Positions 7,600-14,964 of a stretch of 15,598 nt of DNA are shown piece after piece. The translations under genes were made by a program, and so were the position numbers. The stretch is taken from assembly GCA_039208045.1 (NCBI GenBank), contig JBCCRH010000096.1:1-15598 (forward strand), read 5' to 3'. This stretch comes from JBCCRH01 sp039208045. GTDB lineage: Bacteria > Bacteroidota > Bacteroidia > Chitinophagales > Saprospiraceae. Positions within the stretch are counted from its first letter, which is position 1; each line of letters begins with the position of its first letter. The notes beneath the pieces are model-generated. The model saw only the letters and a program-made list of their open reading frames with translations, did no database searches and was not told where the DNA came from.

Positions 7600-8712
7600 A
7601 TGGACGACTCAACGGCTGGAACATACCTAGAGGACACGCTGAAATTACCGTGCCCTTCCTGTGGTAGTGAGCTTCACTACTCGGCAAAGCACCAGAAGAT
7701 CGTATGCGATTACTGCGGCTATCAGGAGGAATTGGATCGTGCAAATGATAAGGTGGTAGAGCAATCGCTGGCGCGTGTGGCTTCTGGCTTGCGCGAAATG
7801 GTGCCCGAGCAAGTGGGGAAGCGGGTGTTTGACTGCGATAATTGTGGGGCCAAAATGATGCTCGAATCCGATCGGGTGAAGGTGCAGTGTGGCTTTTGTG
7901 GGTCGCAGCAAGTTAATCTAGAGGCCTACGATCACCAATTAATTCAGCCAATTGGCATTATTCCGTTCTATATTTCTCGCGAGGAAGCGGAGAAGATATT
8001 CACTAAATGGGTACAACAAGGTTGGTTTCATCCTAATGGCTTGAAGCGCTTTGCTGCTATTGAGACACTGCATGGTATTTACATTCCCTTTTGGACTTAT
8101 GATGCTAAGACCGAGTCGCAGTGGAGTGGCCAGGCTGGCTATTATTACTATGTTACCAAAAGGGTGCGGCAGAATGGTAAAATGGTGACCAAGCAGGTGC
8201 GCAAGACACGCTGGAAGCAGCGCAGCGGTCGGCTAAGCCACTTTTTTGACGATGTCCTGGTGATCGCCTCACACGGGCTTTCTCAAAAGAAAGCGCAGAA
8301 GATTATGCCTTATCGCTTAGAAGAAGTAGTTAACTACGATCCGCGTTTGCTGGTAGGGTGGGAGGCAGAGTTGTACCAACTTCAAGTAGAAGATGGCTAT
8401 CAGATGGCTGACCAGATTATGGATGGCCGTATTCGGCAAATGTGCTCTGCTCAGTTGGGAGGCGATACACAGCGTAATTTGCGTGTATCTACCCAAAAGT
8501 CGGCTCAAACTTTCAAGCATTTGGTATTGCCTTTGTGGATTTGCTCGTATGCTTACAATGGCAAGGATTTCCAATTTTATATCAATGGACAAACGGGTAA
8601 GATACATGGTAAAAAGCCGGTTTCTGCATTGAAAATTGCCCTGCTGGTTATCGTCATTGCGTTATTTATTGCCGGTATAATTTTCTTTGCAGAATATCAA
8701 AAAGGCCAATAG
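7600..8712 (+). CDS. Double zinc-ribbon protein with C-terminal membrane anchor (YdjG-like)
   Basis: The N-terminus holds two CxxC...CxxC zinc ribbons: C18/C21/C36/C39 (CPSC...CDYC) and C79/C82/C97/C100 (CDNC...CGFC), of the TFIIB or rubredoxin-like ribbon type. The middle region, about 105-330, is a mixed alpha/beta segment with aromatic-rich strands (IPFWTYDAKTESQWSG, YYYYVTKRVRQ). A single transmembrane helix at about 343-363 (ALLVIVIALFIAGIIFF) is followed by a short polar tail, so it probably sits tail-anchored in the inner membrane with the ribbons in the cytoplasm. The architecture matches B. subtilis YdjG and similar TFIIB-type zinc ribbon proteins encoded beside SPFH genes. It starts 3 bp after the SPFH stop. 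Despite the ribbon type, a role in transcription is unlikely given the membrane anchor. Confidence 0.8.
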   Translation: MDDSTAGTYLEDTLKLPCPSCGSELHYSAKHQKIVCDYCGYQEELDRANDKVVEQSLARVASGLREMVPEQVGKRVFDCDNCGAKMMLESDRVKVQCGFCGSQQVNLEAYDHQLIQPIGIIPFYISREEAEKIFTKWVQQGWFHPNGLKRFAAIETLHGIYIPFWTYDAKTESQWSGQAGYYYYVTKRVRQNGKMVTKQVRKTRWKQRSGRLSHFFDDVLVIASHGLSQKKAQKIMPYRLEEVVNYDPRLLVGWEAELYQLQVEDGYQMADQIMDGRIRQMCSAQLGGDTQRNLRVSTQKSAQTFKHLVLPLWICSYAYNGKDFQFYINGQTGKIHGKKPVSALKIALLVIVIALFIAGIIFFAEYQKGQ

Positions 8713-8742
8713 GGAACACTTATCTTTGCCGAAAATTCCCTA
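8710..8742. promoter_or_regulatory. Promoter of the mini-asparaginase gene, bracketed by an inverted repeat
   Basis: TATCTTTG at 8721-8728 is a perfect match to the Bacteroidota TAnnTTTG -7 box and lies 20 bp before the ATG at 8749. It is flanked by the perfect 7-bp inverted repeat TAGGGAA (8710-8716) and TTCCCTA (8736-8742). The left arm overlaps the TAG stop of the zinc-ribbon gene. No good -33 TTTG is visible at normal spacing. The repeat could be an operator; that is inference. Confidence 0.5.
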
Positions 8743-8748
8743 ACCACC

Positions 8749-9243
8749 ATGATTCAAATTTTTATTACCGGAGGTACTTTCGACAAAGACTACAATTACA
8801 TCTCTGGCACCTTATTTTTTAAAGATACCCATTTGCCAGGCATGTTCCAGCGGGGTAGGTGTACCATTGATCTCGACATCAAAACCCTGATGATGGTCGA
8901 CAGCTTAGACATGACTGACGAAGACCGGCAAATCATCGCCTATAATTGCAAGCGTAATACGAACCGCTCTATCTTGATTACCCACGGTACAGATCGGATC
9001 GTTGAAACAGCAACTTATTTAGCGCAAGCAGAAATAAAGGATAAAACGATTGTACTAACTGGGGCCATGGTGCCTTACGCCTTTGGTACCTCCTCTGACG
9101 GTTTCTTTAACCTAGGTAGCGCTTTGGCCTTTGTACAGATCTTGCCCCCTGGAGTATATGTGGTAATGAATGGCCGCTATTTCAACTGGGACAATGTGCG
9201 CAAAAACAGAGCTACTGGCTTTTTTGAAGAAGTTCAAAATTAG
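8749..9243 (+). CDS. Single-domain (half-length) asparaginase-like protein
   Basis: The sequence matches the N-terminal catalytic domain of type I/II L-asparaginases: TGGTF with T10 at the nucleophile position, a nearby Tyr in the flexible loop (Y16/Y18), HGTD with T81 and D82, and K99 ahead of TGAM (104-107) and the SDGFFNLGSAL segment. All the expected active-site residues therefore appear present. Two signatures differ from the norm: HGTDR instead of HGTDT and TGAMVP instead of TGAMRP. Full enzymes are about 330 aa; this one stops at 164 aa and lacks the C-terminal domain. The DNA after the stop encodes an unrelated membrane protein, so this is not a frameshift. Short asparaginase-domain proteins of this size are known. 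The substrate is unproven. It has its own promoter box and is followed 5 bp later by the small membrane gene. Confidence 0.85.
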   Translation: MIQIFITGGTFDKDYNYISGTLFFKDTHLPGMFQRGRCTIDLDIKTLMMVDSLDMTDEDRQIIAYNCKRNTNRSILITHGTDRIVETATYLAQAEIKDKTIVLTGAMVPYAFGTSSDGFFNLGSALAFVQILPPGVYVVMNGRYFNWDNVRKNRATGFFEEVQN

Positions 9244-9248
9244 AGACT

Positions 9249-9473
9249 ATGGATGTTATTGGCTTAATAGTAGAGTTACTTTTCTTAGGATTGGGGGTCT
9301 ACATCTACCTCTACAGCAGAGGATTTTTTAAATCTAAAGATGCTGCAGTCCAAAAAAAATCAGACGATTTTCGAAAGCAAAATGGCTGGTGGCTCCGCCT
9401 ATTAGCTTTGGGACTTATTGCAGTGATGTCACTCAATCTAGTGCTTCATTTGCAAGACTTGTTCAATCGGTAG
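9249..9473 (+). CDS. Small two-helix membrane protein, unknown function
   Basis: I do not recognise the family. The 74-aa protein has a hydrophobic segment at about 3-23 (VIGLIVELLFLGLGVYIYLY), a basic and polar loop at about 24-46 (SRGFFKSKDAAVQKKSDDFR), and a second hydrophobic segment at about 48-66 (WLRLLALGLIAVMSLNLVL). The charged loop suggests both ends face the periplasm and the loop the cytoplasm, under the positive-inside rule. It starts 5 bp after the asparaginase-like stop, so it is probably translated from the same mRNA. Tight coupling and clean membrane topology support a real gene. Confidence 0.7.
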   Translation: MDVIGLIVELLFLGLGVYIYLYSRGFFKSKDAAVQKKSDDFRKQNGWWLRLLALGLIAVMSLNLVLHLQDLFNR

Positions 9474-9662
9474 GAATAAAAAAATGAGCTTTTTCATGCT
9501 GGTTGTGGTTTTGTTACTAGTGCCCTAAACAATTGATGAGAGCGATTGTGCGTTCAGTCTTTGTGCGCCGTCCCAATATCATATTATTTTATTAATATTG
9601 CACCAGGCAACAATCGCTAAGGTTGTTGTTGACACATCTGCAAAAAGCTTATCGATTTAAAT
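9474..9662 (+). other. Intergenic region with hydrophobic mini-ORF and alternative hairpins
   Basis: This holds a possible 14-codon reading frame at 9484-9528 (MSFFMLVVVLLLVP), preceded by TAGGA eight bases upstream of its ATG. AGCGATTGT (9541-9549) is complementary to ACAATCGCT (9610-9618), and a short local hairpin CAACAA (9608-9613)/TTGTTG (9623-9628) competes for the same bases. TAATATTG at 9593-9600 is a one-mismatch -7 box candidate for the CotH gene at 9663. No terminator with a clear T-run is seen. Confidence 0.35.
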
Positions 9663-11273
9663 ATGAAAAAAATAGTTCTACTCTTTAGTTTTTGCCTTGG
9701 TTTAGTGCTAGTACAAGGGCAAAGCGACTCCAATTTTTACAAGCCTGGTCAAGTGCAGGATCTGCAAATCACCTTTGAGCAAGAGGATTGGCGTTACCTG
9801 TTAGATTCGCTACGTTTCAATGGCGATGATATGTTACTCGGTAATATTTCCATCAACGGCACCACCTTAAAAGATGTAGGGGTACGCTACCGCAATTCGC
9901 GTACGTTCCGCCCAGGGATGAACCGTAATGCCCTGTACATCAAGCTCAACTATATCAAAAAGAAGCAAAACTACGGCGGGCATAAAGTATTGGAGCTGTC
10001 CAATGCACTACGCGATCCGAGTATGGTACGAGAGGTATTGGGATATGAGATTGCGAGAAGCTACATGCCCGCTCCACAAGCCAACTACGCTAAGGTAATG
10101 GTCAATGACGACTACTATGGGTTATTAGTCAACTTAGAAGCAGTAGATGAAGCTTTTCTACAGACCAATTTTGGGAATACCGATGGGAGCTTCTTTAAGA
10201 GCACTCCAAATCTGGATGAAACCCCACCAAGTGGCTGCCGCAGCGACGCGGATGGCTCCCTACAATACGATGGGGAAGCGAAATGCTACCTGCATAATTT
10301 CACCATCCTTTCAGAAGATGGGTGGGATGACTTAATTGAGTTGACCCGCATCTTGGAGCAAGAGCCGCAGCGTATTGAGGAGGTGCTCAATGTAGATCGT
10401 ACCTTATGGATGTTGGCCTTCAATAATGTAGTGGTTAACCTTAATAGCTACTCCGGGCGTCACAATCAAAACTACTATCTGTACAAAGATAAGGATGGCC
10501 GTTTTAACCCCATTATTTGGGATTTGAACCTGTGCTTTGGTAGCTATAAAAATACGGGGGTAGGCTCCGATTTGCGCTTTACCGAATTGGCAGCAATGGA
10601 TCCCATGCTCCACATGGCTAATGAGAAAACACCGCTCATCTCCAAGCTCCTTCAAAATGATGATTATAAGAAAGTCTACCTTTCACATATCAGAACCATA
10701 CTCGATGATTTCTTTTTAAACAGTGCTTACGAGAGCCGTGCTAAAGACTTACAGGGCCTGATTAAAGGTGCATATATGGAAGATCGCAATCGCTACTACA
10801 ATGCAGAAGAGTTTAACCGTAGCTTGACGTCCACTATTGGTAAGCGCAGTAAAATTCCGGGAATCGTGCAGTTGATGGATCGTCGGGCCGATTTCCTTAA
10901 GGGACAAGATATGCTGTCCATTATTCCACCAGCGGTAAAGAATATCACCTTGGCAAAGCGCGAGCCCTTGTCAAGCAAGCAAATCAAAGATTTTGAAATC
11001 ACGGCTACAGTGGAGCAGTTTCCAAAGGAAGTAAAGGTATTTTATCGCTTTGGTGGCGAAATGGATTTCCAGCAAACCAAAATGATGGACGATGGGCAGC
11101 ACAACGACGGCGAGGCGAACGATGGAGTATTTGGGGTAACCCTAACACCGGGCAGCGGCCAAACTTCAGTTGAGTACTACATTTTTGCAGAAAATGCTAA
11201 AATGGTAAGCTACAGCCCATCCAATTATATGTACAAACGTCATACTGCTTCTTTAGCAGAGCTCAATAAATAA
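9663..11273 (+). CDS. Secreted CotH kinase family protein, possibly catalytically impaired
   Basis: CotH-family proteins are atypical secreted kinases; B. subtilis CotH phosphorylates spore-coat proteins. Residues 1-20 are a signal peptide (ends VQG-Q). The CotH domain spans about 30-420, with GVRYRNS (73-79), KVLELSNALRDPSMVRE (108-124), YAKVMVNDDYYGLLVNLE (142-159), and NLNSYSG...QNYYLY followed by IWDLNLCFG (285-293). Compared with its neighbour paralogue it has Asn at residue 261 where that protein has Asp (NLNSY versus NLDSY), and NSRTF where the other has GNSSY. Residues about 430-536 form a beta-sandwich-like end with MMDDGQHNDGEANDG and VEYYIFAEN. No type IX sorting domain is seen at the C-terminus. 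Probably a periplasmic or exported protein. Confidence 0.85.
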   Translation: MKKIVLLFSFCLGLVLVQGQSDSNFYKPGQVQDLQITFEQEDWRYLLDSLRFNGDDMLLGNISINGTTLKDVGVRYRNSRTFRPGMNRNALYIKLNYIKKKQNYGGHKVLELSNALRDPSMVREVLGYEIARSYMPAPQANYAKVMVNDDYYGLLVNLEAVDEAFLQTNFGNTDGSFFKSTPNLDETPPSGCRSDADGSLQYDGEAKCYLHNFTILSEDGWDDLIELTRILEQEPQRIEEVLNVDRTLWMLAFNNVVVNLNSYSGRHNQNYYLYKDKDGRFNPIIWDLNLCFGSYKNTGVGSDLRFTELAAMDPMLHMANEKTPLISKLLQNDDYKKVYLSHIRTILDDFFLNSAYESRAKDLQGLIKGAYMEDRNRYYNAEEFNRSLTSTIGKRSKIPGIVQLMDRRADFLKGQDMLSIIPPAVKNITLAKREPLSSKQIKDFEITATVEQFPKEVKVFYRFGGEMDFQQTKMMDDGQHNDGEANDGVFGVTLTPGSGQTSVEYYIFAENAKMVSYSPSNYMYKRHTASLAELNK

Positions 11274-11305
11274 AATACGCTTTCAAGCGCATATAAACTG
11301 CATAC

Positions 11306-11361
11306 AAGGTTCGATTGGAATGATGATTTAAAGCAACATTCCAGTCGAACCTTTCGTTTTT
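11306..11361 (+). terminator. Intrinsic terminator between the CotH genes
   Basis: A 17-bp stem, arms 11306-11322 (AAGGTTCGATTGGAATG) and 11337-11353, has a single T-G wobble position and a 14-nt loop, and is followed by TTTCGTTTTT. It lies about 30 bp after the stop of the first CotH gene, so the two paralogues are probably separate transcription units. Confidence 0.8.
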
Positions 11362-11428
11362 ACTAGACCCATCCCAGTTAGCCCATCACCAATAGTCACT
11401 TTTTTTAAAAAACCATAATCTCTTATAG

Positions 11429-13033
11429 ATGTCAAAGCATATACTACTTTCCTGTAGCTTTCTTTTGTTAGGAATTACCCTTTTCGCCCAAGAAAAGAGT
11501 ACCTATGCTATCGATAACTTCTTAGAAGTACGTCTCACTTTTGAGCAAGACAACTGGCATGAAGTACTGGATTCGCTCAAACAGGCAGGCGAAGAAAAGC
11601 GCCTCAAAGGAGATGTGACCATCAATGGTAAAAAGTACGAAGGCATCGGAGTGCGCTACAAGGGTAATAGCTCTTACAATAGTGTGCGCAAGTTTTCTGA
11701 TAAGCTTCCTTTCAATATTAAGTTAGACTTCGACGAGAAAAAGCATAAACTGCCTGATGGCTTTGAGACGCTAAAACTCTCTAATGTTTTTCGCGATCCT
11801 AGCTTTTTAAGGGAGGTACTATCCTACGAAATTGCAAATAAGTATATGCATGCCCCCCGTGCCAACTTCGCTAAGCTATACGTAAATGATCAGTATTTAG
11901 GCTTATACAACAATACCGAATCAGTAGACAAGAAGTTTCTAAAAGAAAACTTTGGAGATAAAGGGGGAACGCTGGTAAAATGCGACCCCAACTGGAAGGC
12001 AAAAGCCAGTAGCACCTGCCCAAAAGGGGAGAAGTCTTCGCTGATGTATCTGGGTAAAGATTCACTGTGCTACATGCCTTATTATGAGATGAAGACCGAC
12101 TACGGCTGGCAGGATGTAATAGAGCTAGCTACTAAGTTGCATTACGAGCCGGGGCGCGTAGAAGAAATTATTGATATCAATGAGGTATTATGGATGTTGG
12201 CTTTCAATAATGTACTGGTCAATCTGGATAGCTACACCGGTCAATTTTGCCACAATTACTACTTATACCGCGATGAAGCTGGTCTGTTTCACCCTGTTGT
12301 TTGGGATATGAACCTTTGTTTTGGAGGCTTCCGCTACACGGGCATTACCAAGCCACTGTCCAATACTGCGATGCAAAAGATGAGCCCACTTTTGCATTAC
12401 AAGCAAAAAAACGAGAAACGTCCACTGATTACACAGCTACTAAAGATCGACTTGTATCAGAAGATGTATATCGCACATATGCGTACGATCTTAGAAGAAA
12501 ACTTCATGGATTCTACCTTTGTCAATCGGGCTAAAGAAGTGCAAACTATCATAAAAGAAGCCGTTGAATCCGACGAGAACAAGCTCTACAATTATGAAGG
12601 GTTTGAGCAAAATTTATACGCTTCTTCTAAAGCGGGCAAATCGTCTATCATTGGCATCATGGAGCTAATGAATGGCCGCGCTGCCTATCTATCTAAGCAT
12701 CCTTTAATAAGCCGTGCAGCACCGGTCATTTCAGAGGTGAAACCTGACGATTTAGGCTCTGCTATCGTTGTCAATAGTAAGATCGAAGGGACGGAACGCG
12801 CTTGGCTGATGTACCGCTATGGCACTAGTGGCCGATTCTCGCGCATGGAAATGATGGATGATGGCGGTCATAATGACATAGACGAAGCAGATGGCATCTA
12901 CGGAGCAACTGTAGAAGAACGGGTAGAAGGCGCTATTTTTCAATACTATATCATTGCAGAAGGCGATAAGTCGGCCACCCTTTCACCGAGGCGAGCAGGC
13001 AAAGAACTGCATACCGTAGAAGCAGGTAGCTAA
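11429..13033 (+). CDS. Secreted CotH kinase family protein
   Basis: Tandem paralogue of the preceding gene with the same architecture and nearly equal length (534 versus 536 aa). Residues 1-20 are a signal peptide (LFA-Q). The CotH domain keeps GVRYKGNSSY (74-83), TLKLSNVFRDPSFLRE (114-129), NFAKLYVNDQYLGLYNNTE (146-164), NLDSYTG with D267, HNYYLY (275-280) and VWDMNLCFG with D293. I equate D267 and D293 with the catalytic Asp pair of B. subtilis CotH; this is by motif, not alignment. C197 and C214 match a Cys pair in the paralogue (C192/C208) and may form a disulfide. The C-terminal beta domain includes MMDDGGHND and IFQYYIIAEG. No type IX sorting tail is seen. It has its own leader after the terminator; the YheT-like gene starts 24 bp downstream. 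Confidence 0.88.
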   Translation: MSKHILLSCSFLLLGITLFAQEKSTYAIDNFLEVRLTFEQDNWHEVLDSLKQAGEEKRLKGDVTINGKKYEGIGVRYKGNSSYNSVRKFSDKLPFNIKLDFDEKKHKLPDGFETLKLSNVFRDPSFLREVLSYEIANKYMHAPRANFAKLYVNDQYLGLYNNTESVDKKFLKENFGDKGGTLVKCDPNWKAKASSTCPKGEKSSLMYLGKDSLCYMPYYEMKTDYGWQDVIELATKLHYEPGRVEEIIDINEVLWMLAFNNVLVNLDSYTGQFCHNYYLYRDEAGLFHPVVWDMNLCFGGFRYTGITKPLSNTAMQKMSPLLHYKQKNEKRPLITQLLKIDLYQKMYIAHMRTILEENFMDSTFVNRAKEVQTIIKEAVESDENKLYNYEGFEQNLYASSKAGKSSIIGIMELMNGRAAYLSKHPLISRAAPVISEVKPDDLGSAIVVNSKIEGTERAWLMYRYGTSGRFSRMEMMDDGGHNDIDEADGIYGATVEERVEGAIFQYYIIAEGDKSATLSPRRAGKELHTVEAGS

Positions 13034-13057
13034 AATAATTCACAATCCCCCCCCGTC

Positions 13058-14017
13058 ATGCCAGTATTGCAAGCATCCGCTTATCCGAAGCCTCCTTTAT
13101 ATCTGTTCAATGGCCATGTGCAGACCATCTACCCCGCGCTTACGCGCAAAATAGAAGTTCCCTATGAGCGGGAGCGATTGACCCTTTCTGATGGCGATTT
13201 TGTCGATCTCGACTGGGTAGATAATGGGCAACGGCAGTTGGTGATTCTATCTCATGGCCTGGAAGGCAATTCCGATCGGCATTATGTGCGTGGTATGGCC
13301 AAGTTTTTTTCTCACCATCACTGGGATGTGCTAGCTTGGAACTGCCGCTCCTGTAGTGGCGAAATGAATCGGGCTTTACGCCTATATAATCACGGCGAAA
13401 TCGAAGATATTGCCGAAGTGATTGCCCATGCCCTAAAGACTAAAGATTACGAAAAGGTACTCCTCATTGGCTTCAGTATGGGCGGCAGTATTACCATAAA
13501 ATATCTAGGTGCCAATGGTGCTGATATACCAGAACCTATCGTAAAGGGTATTGCCATTTCTGCACCTTGCGAAATGAAAGGAGCTGTGGAAGAGCTAGAA
13601 AAACCACACAACTTCTTCTACCGCAAGCGCTTCTTTAATAGTTTAAAAGAAAAAATACGCAAGAAAGCAGCACAATTCCCCGATCAAGTAGATTTCTCTA
13701 AGTTCGACGACATCCAAGAGTGGCGCGATTTCGATAATTTCTTTTCTGCCCCCCTCAATGGCTATCGCGACGCCGATGATTTCTACGAAAAAGCCTCTTG
13801 CGTGAACTTCATGGCCGGCACTCAAATCCCCATTCTAATCATCAATGCCTACAACGACCCCATCCTCAGCCCCAATGATTACCCCTCTGATATTTGCGCC
13901 AAGCACCCCTTACTCTTCCTGGAAACGCCCAAGCAAGGCGGCCACGTTGGCTTCAGCCTCAAGCGCAAGCCCTTCGCCTGGACGGAGTACAGAGCATTAG
14001 AATTTGTATATAGCTAA
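13058..14017 (+). CDS. YheT-like alpha/beta hydrolase
   Basis: Alpha/beta-fold hydrolase of the YheT/ABHD1-3 esterase group (COG0429 type). The family hallmarks are present: GHVQTIYPAL (19-28), the oxyanion strand LSHGLEGNSDRHY (64-76), WNCRSCSGEMNR (94-105), nucleophile elbow GFSMGG with S140, acid in NAYNDPILSP (D267) and base in GGHVGF (H296). The catalytic triad is therefore complete. There is no signal peptide, so it acts in the cytoplasm. The natural substrate of this family is unsettled; lipid or ester hydrolysis is likely. The 319-aa length is normal. It begins 24 bp after CotH2, with a C8 homopolymer (13047-13054) just ahead of the ATG, and its stop overlaps the stop of the convergent DUF72 gene. 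Confidence 0.9.
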   Translation: MPVLQASAYPKPPLYLFNGHVQTIYPALTRKIEVPYERERLTLSDGDFVDLDWVDNGQRQLVILSHGLEGNSDRHYVRGMAKFFSHHHWDVLAWNCRSCSGEMNRALRLYNHGEIEDIAEVIAHALKTKDYEKVLLIGFSMGGSITIKYLGANGADIPEPIVKGIAISAPCEMKGAVEELEKPHNFFYRKRFFNSLKEKIRKKAAQFPDQVDFSKFDDIQEWRDFDNFFSAPLNGYRDADDFYEKASCVNFMAGTQIPILIINAYNDPILSPNDYPSDICAKHPLLFLETPKQGGHVGFSLKRKPFAWTEYRALEFVYS

Positions 14018-14937
14018 AATAAACTCATCTGCCCCTCCTGCTCATCCCTCAATTTCGGGCCCCGAACTTGCACAAACGAAAGCTTTTGCACTTGCTCCAA
14101 AAGATAAGCAGCCAATTGCGGGGCTAGCACATTATCCGGCTCGTGTGGAAAAAAGTACACTTCAGAAAGGCCCTGCTGGTACCAAGTGGCCAGGCGCTCG
14201 ACCCAGTCATCAATACGGCTATAGTCGGTCGGGTGGAGGCCATTGCCTACAAAACGTACCATCGCTGTGCGATTGGTCAGCTGCATATGCAGGACATCGC
14301 GGCGGCCAGCTACATCGGTGAGTACCCAAGCCATGTGGTGCTTTTGTAGCAAATCAACGAGGCCGCTAGCGGCATTTGGTGTGTCGAACCAGCTTTCGTG
14401 GCGGACTTCGATGGCCAATGGGATGTGGTTGGGAAACTGCTCCACAAATTGAGTGAGCTGGGGTAGGCGATCGCTGCCAAAATAGGGAGGGAGTTGCATA
14501 AAGCAGCAGCCCAGCCGTTCCTCTAGGCCTTGGATGGCGTCTGCAAACTGGGTGAGGGCAGAAGAGTAGGCCCCTAGTTGTCGGCGATGGCTGATCGTCT
14601 GTGGTATTTTTGGACAAAACCGAAAGTCAGAGGGCGTTTGGTCTTTCCACTTGGCAATCATTTCGAGGGTAGGGATGCGGTAGTGGGTGGTGTTGAGCTC
14701 GATGGTGTTGAACTGCTGGCCGTAGTGGCGCAGGTAGTCTGTGGTTTTGGTTCCTTTTGGGTAGACAGTGCCGACCCATTCTTTCATACTCCAGCCAGTG
14801 CAACCGATGTAGAACTGCAAGTGCTTGGCGGCACCTTCTTTTTGTGTGGCTGTAGCCAAAATATTCTGGTTGGTACTCGCATCGGGTGGCAAGCTAAAAT
14901 CGACGCTTTCAATATTTGACAGTTTACCAAATTTCAT
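14014..14937 (-). CDS. DUF72 (YecE-like) protein
   Basis: TIM-barrel-like DUF72 family (COG1801, YecE). Diagnostic segments are YIGCTGWSMKEWVGTVYP (43-60), YGQQFNTIELNTTHYRIP (72-89), DFRFCPKIPQTISH (104-117), FMQLPPYFG (146-154) and AIEVRHESWF (175-184). The end, QMSLF, is a typical DUF72 C-terminus. The first 40 residues form an extra N-terminal piece that includes SVDFSLPPDA. At 307 aa it is slightly longer than the 240-290 aa norm. The biochemical role of the family is not established. AGGGA lies just upstream of the ATG, and the 27-bp spacer is shared with the divergent bioF-like gene. The gene overlaps the YheT-like gene tail to tail over the CTAA at 14014-14017. Confidence 0.9.
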   Translation of the reverse strand: MKFGKLSNIESVDFSLPPDASTNQNILATATQKEGAAKHLQFYIGCTGWSMKEWVGTVYPKGTKTTDYLRHYGQQFNTIELNTTHYRIPTLEMIAKWKDQTPSDFRFCPKIPQTISHRRQLGAYSSALTQFADAIQGLEERLGCCFMQLPPYFGSDRLPQLTQFVEQFPNHIPLAIEVRHESWFDTPNAASGLVDLLQKHHMAWVLTDVAGRRDVLHMQLTNRTAMVRFVGNGLHPTDYSRIDDWVERLATWYQQGLSEVYFFPHEPDNVLAPQLAAYLLEQVQKLSFVQVRGPKLRDEQEGQMSLF

Positions 14938-14952
14938 TTTTCCCTATTTTTT

Positions 14953-14960
14953 TACCTTTG
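14953..14960 (+). promoter_or_regulatory. -7 box of the bioF-like gene
   Basis: TACCTTTG is a perfect TAnnTTTG match in the 27-bp divergent spacer. Its last base is only 4 nt before the ATG at 14965, so the predicted start of transcription falls at or within the start codon. The -33 region has only a weak TTTC (14932-14935, spacing 17). Confidence 0.55.
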
Positions 14961-14964
14961 CGGC

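Noticed and set aside
8749..9473. Full-length asparaginase split by a frameshift
   Set aside because: The sequence after the 164-codon frame encodes a two-helix membrane protein with no asparaginase C-terminal motifs, so the gene is short by design.
9663..13033. Type IX secretion sorting domain on the CotH proteins
   Set aside because: The C-termini (ASLAELNK and HTVEAGS) lack the usual conserved sorting tail; signal peptides alone support export.
14578..14919. 113-aa plus-strand reading frame
   Set aside because: Antisense to the DUF72 gene, whose protein carries clear family motifs through this region.
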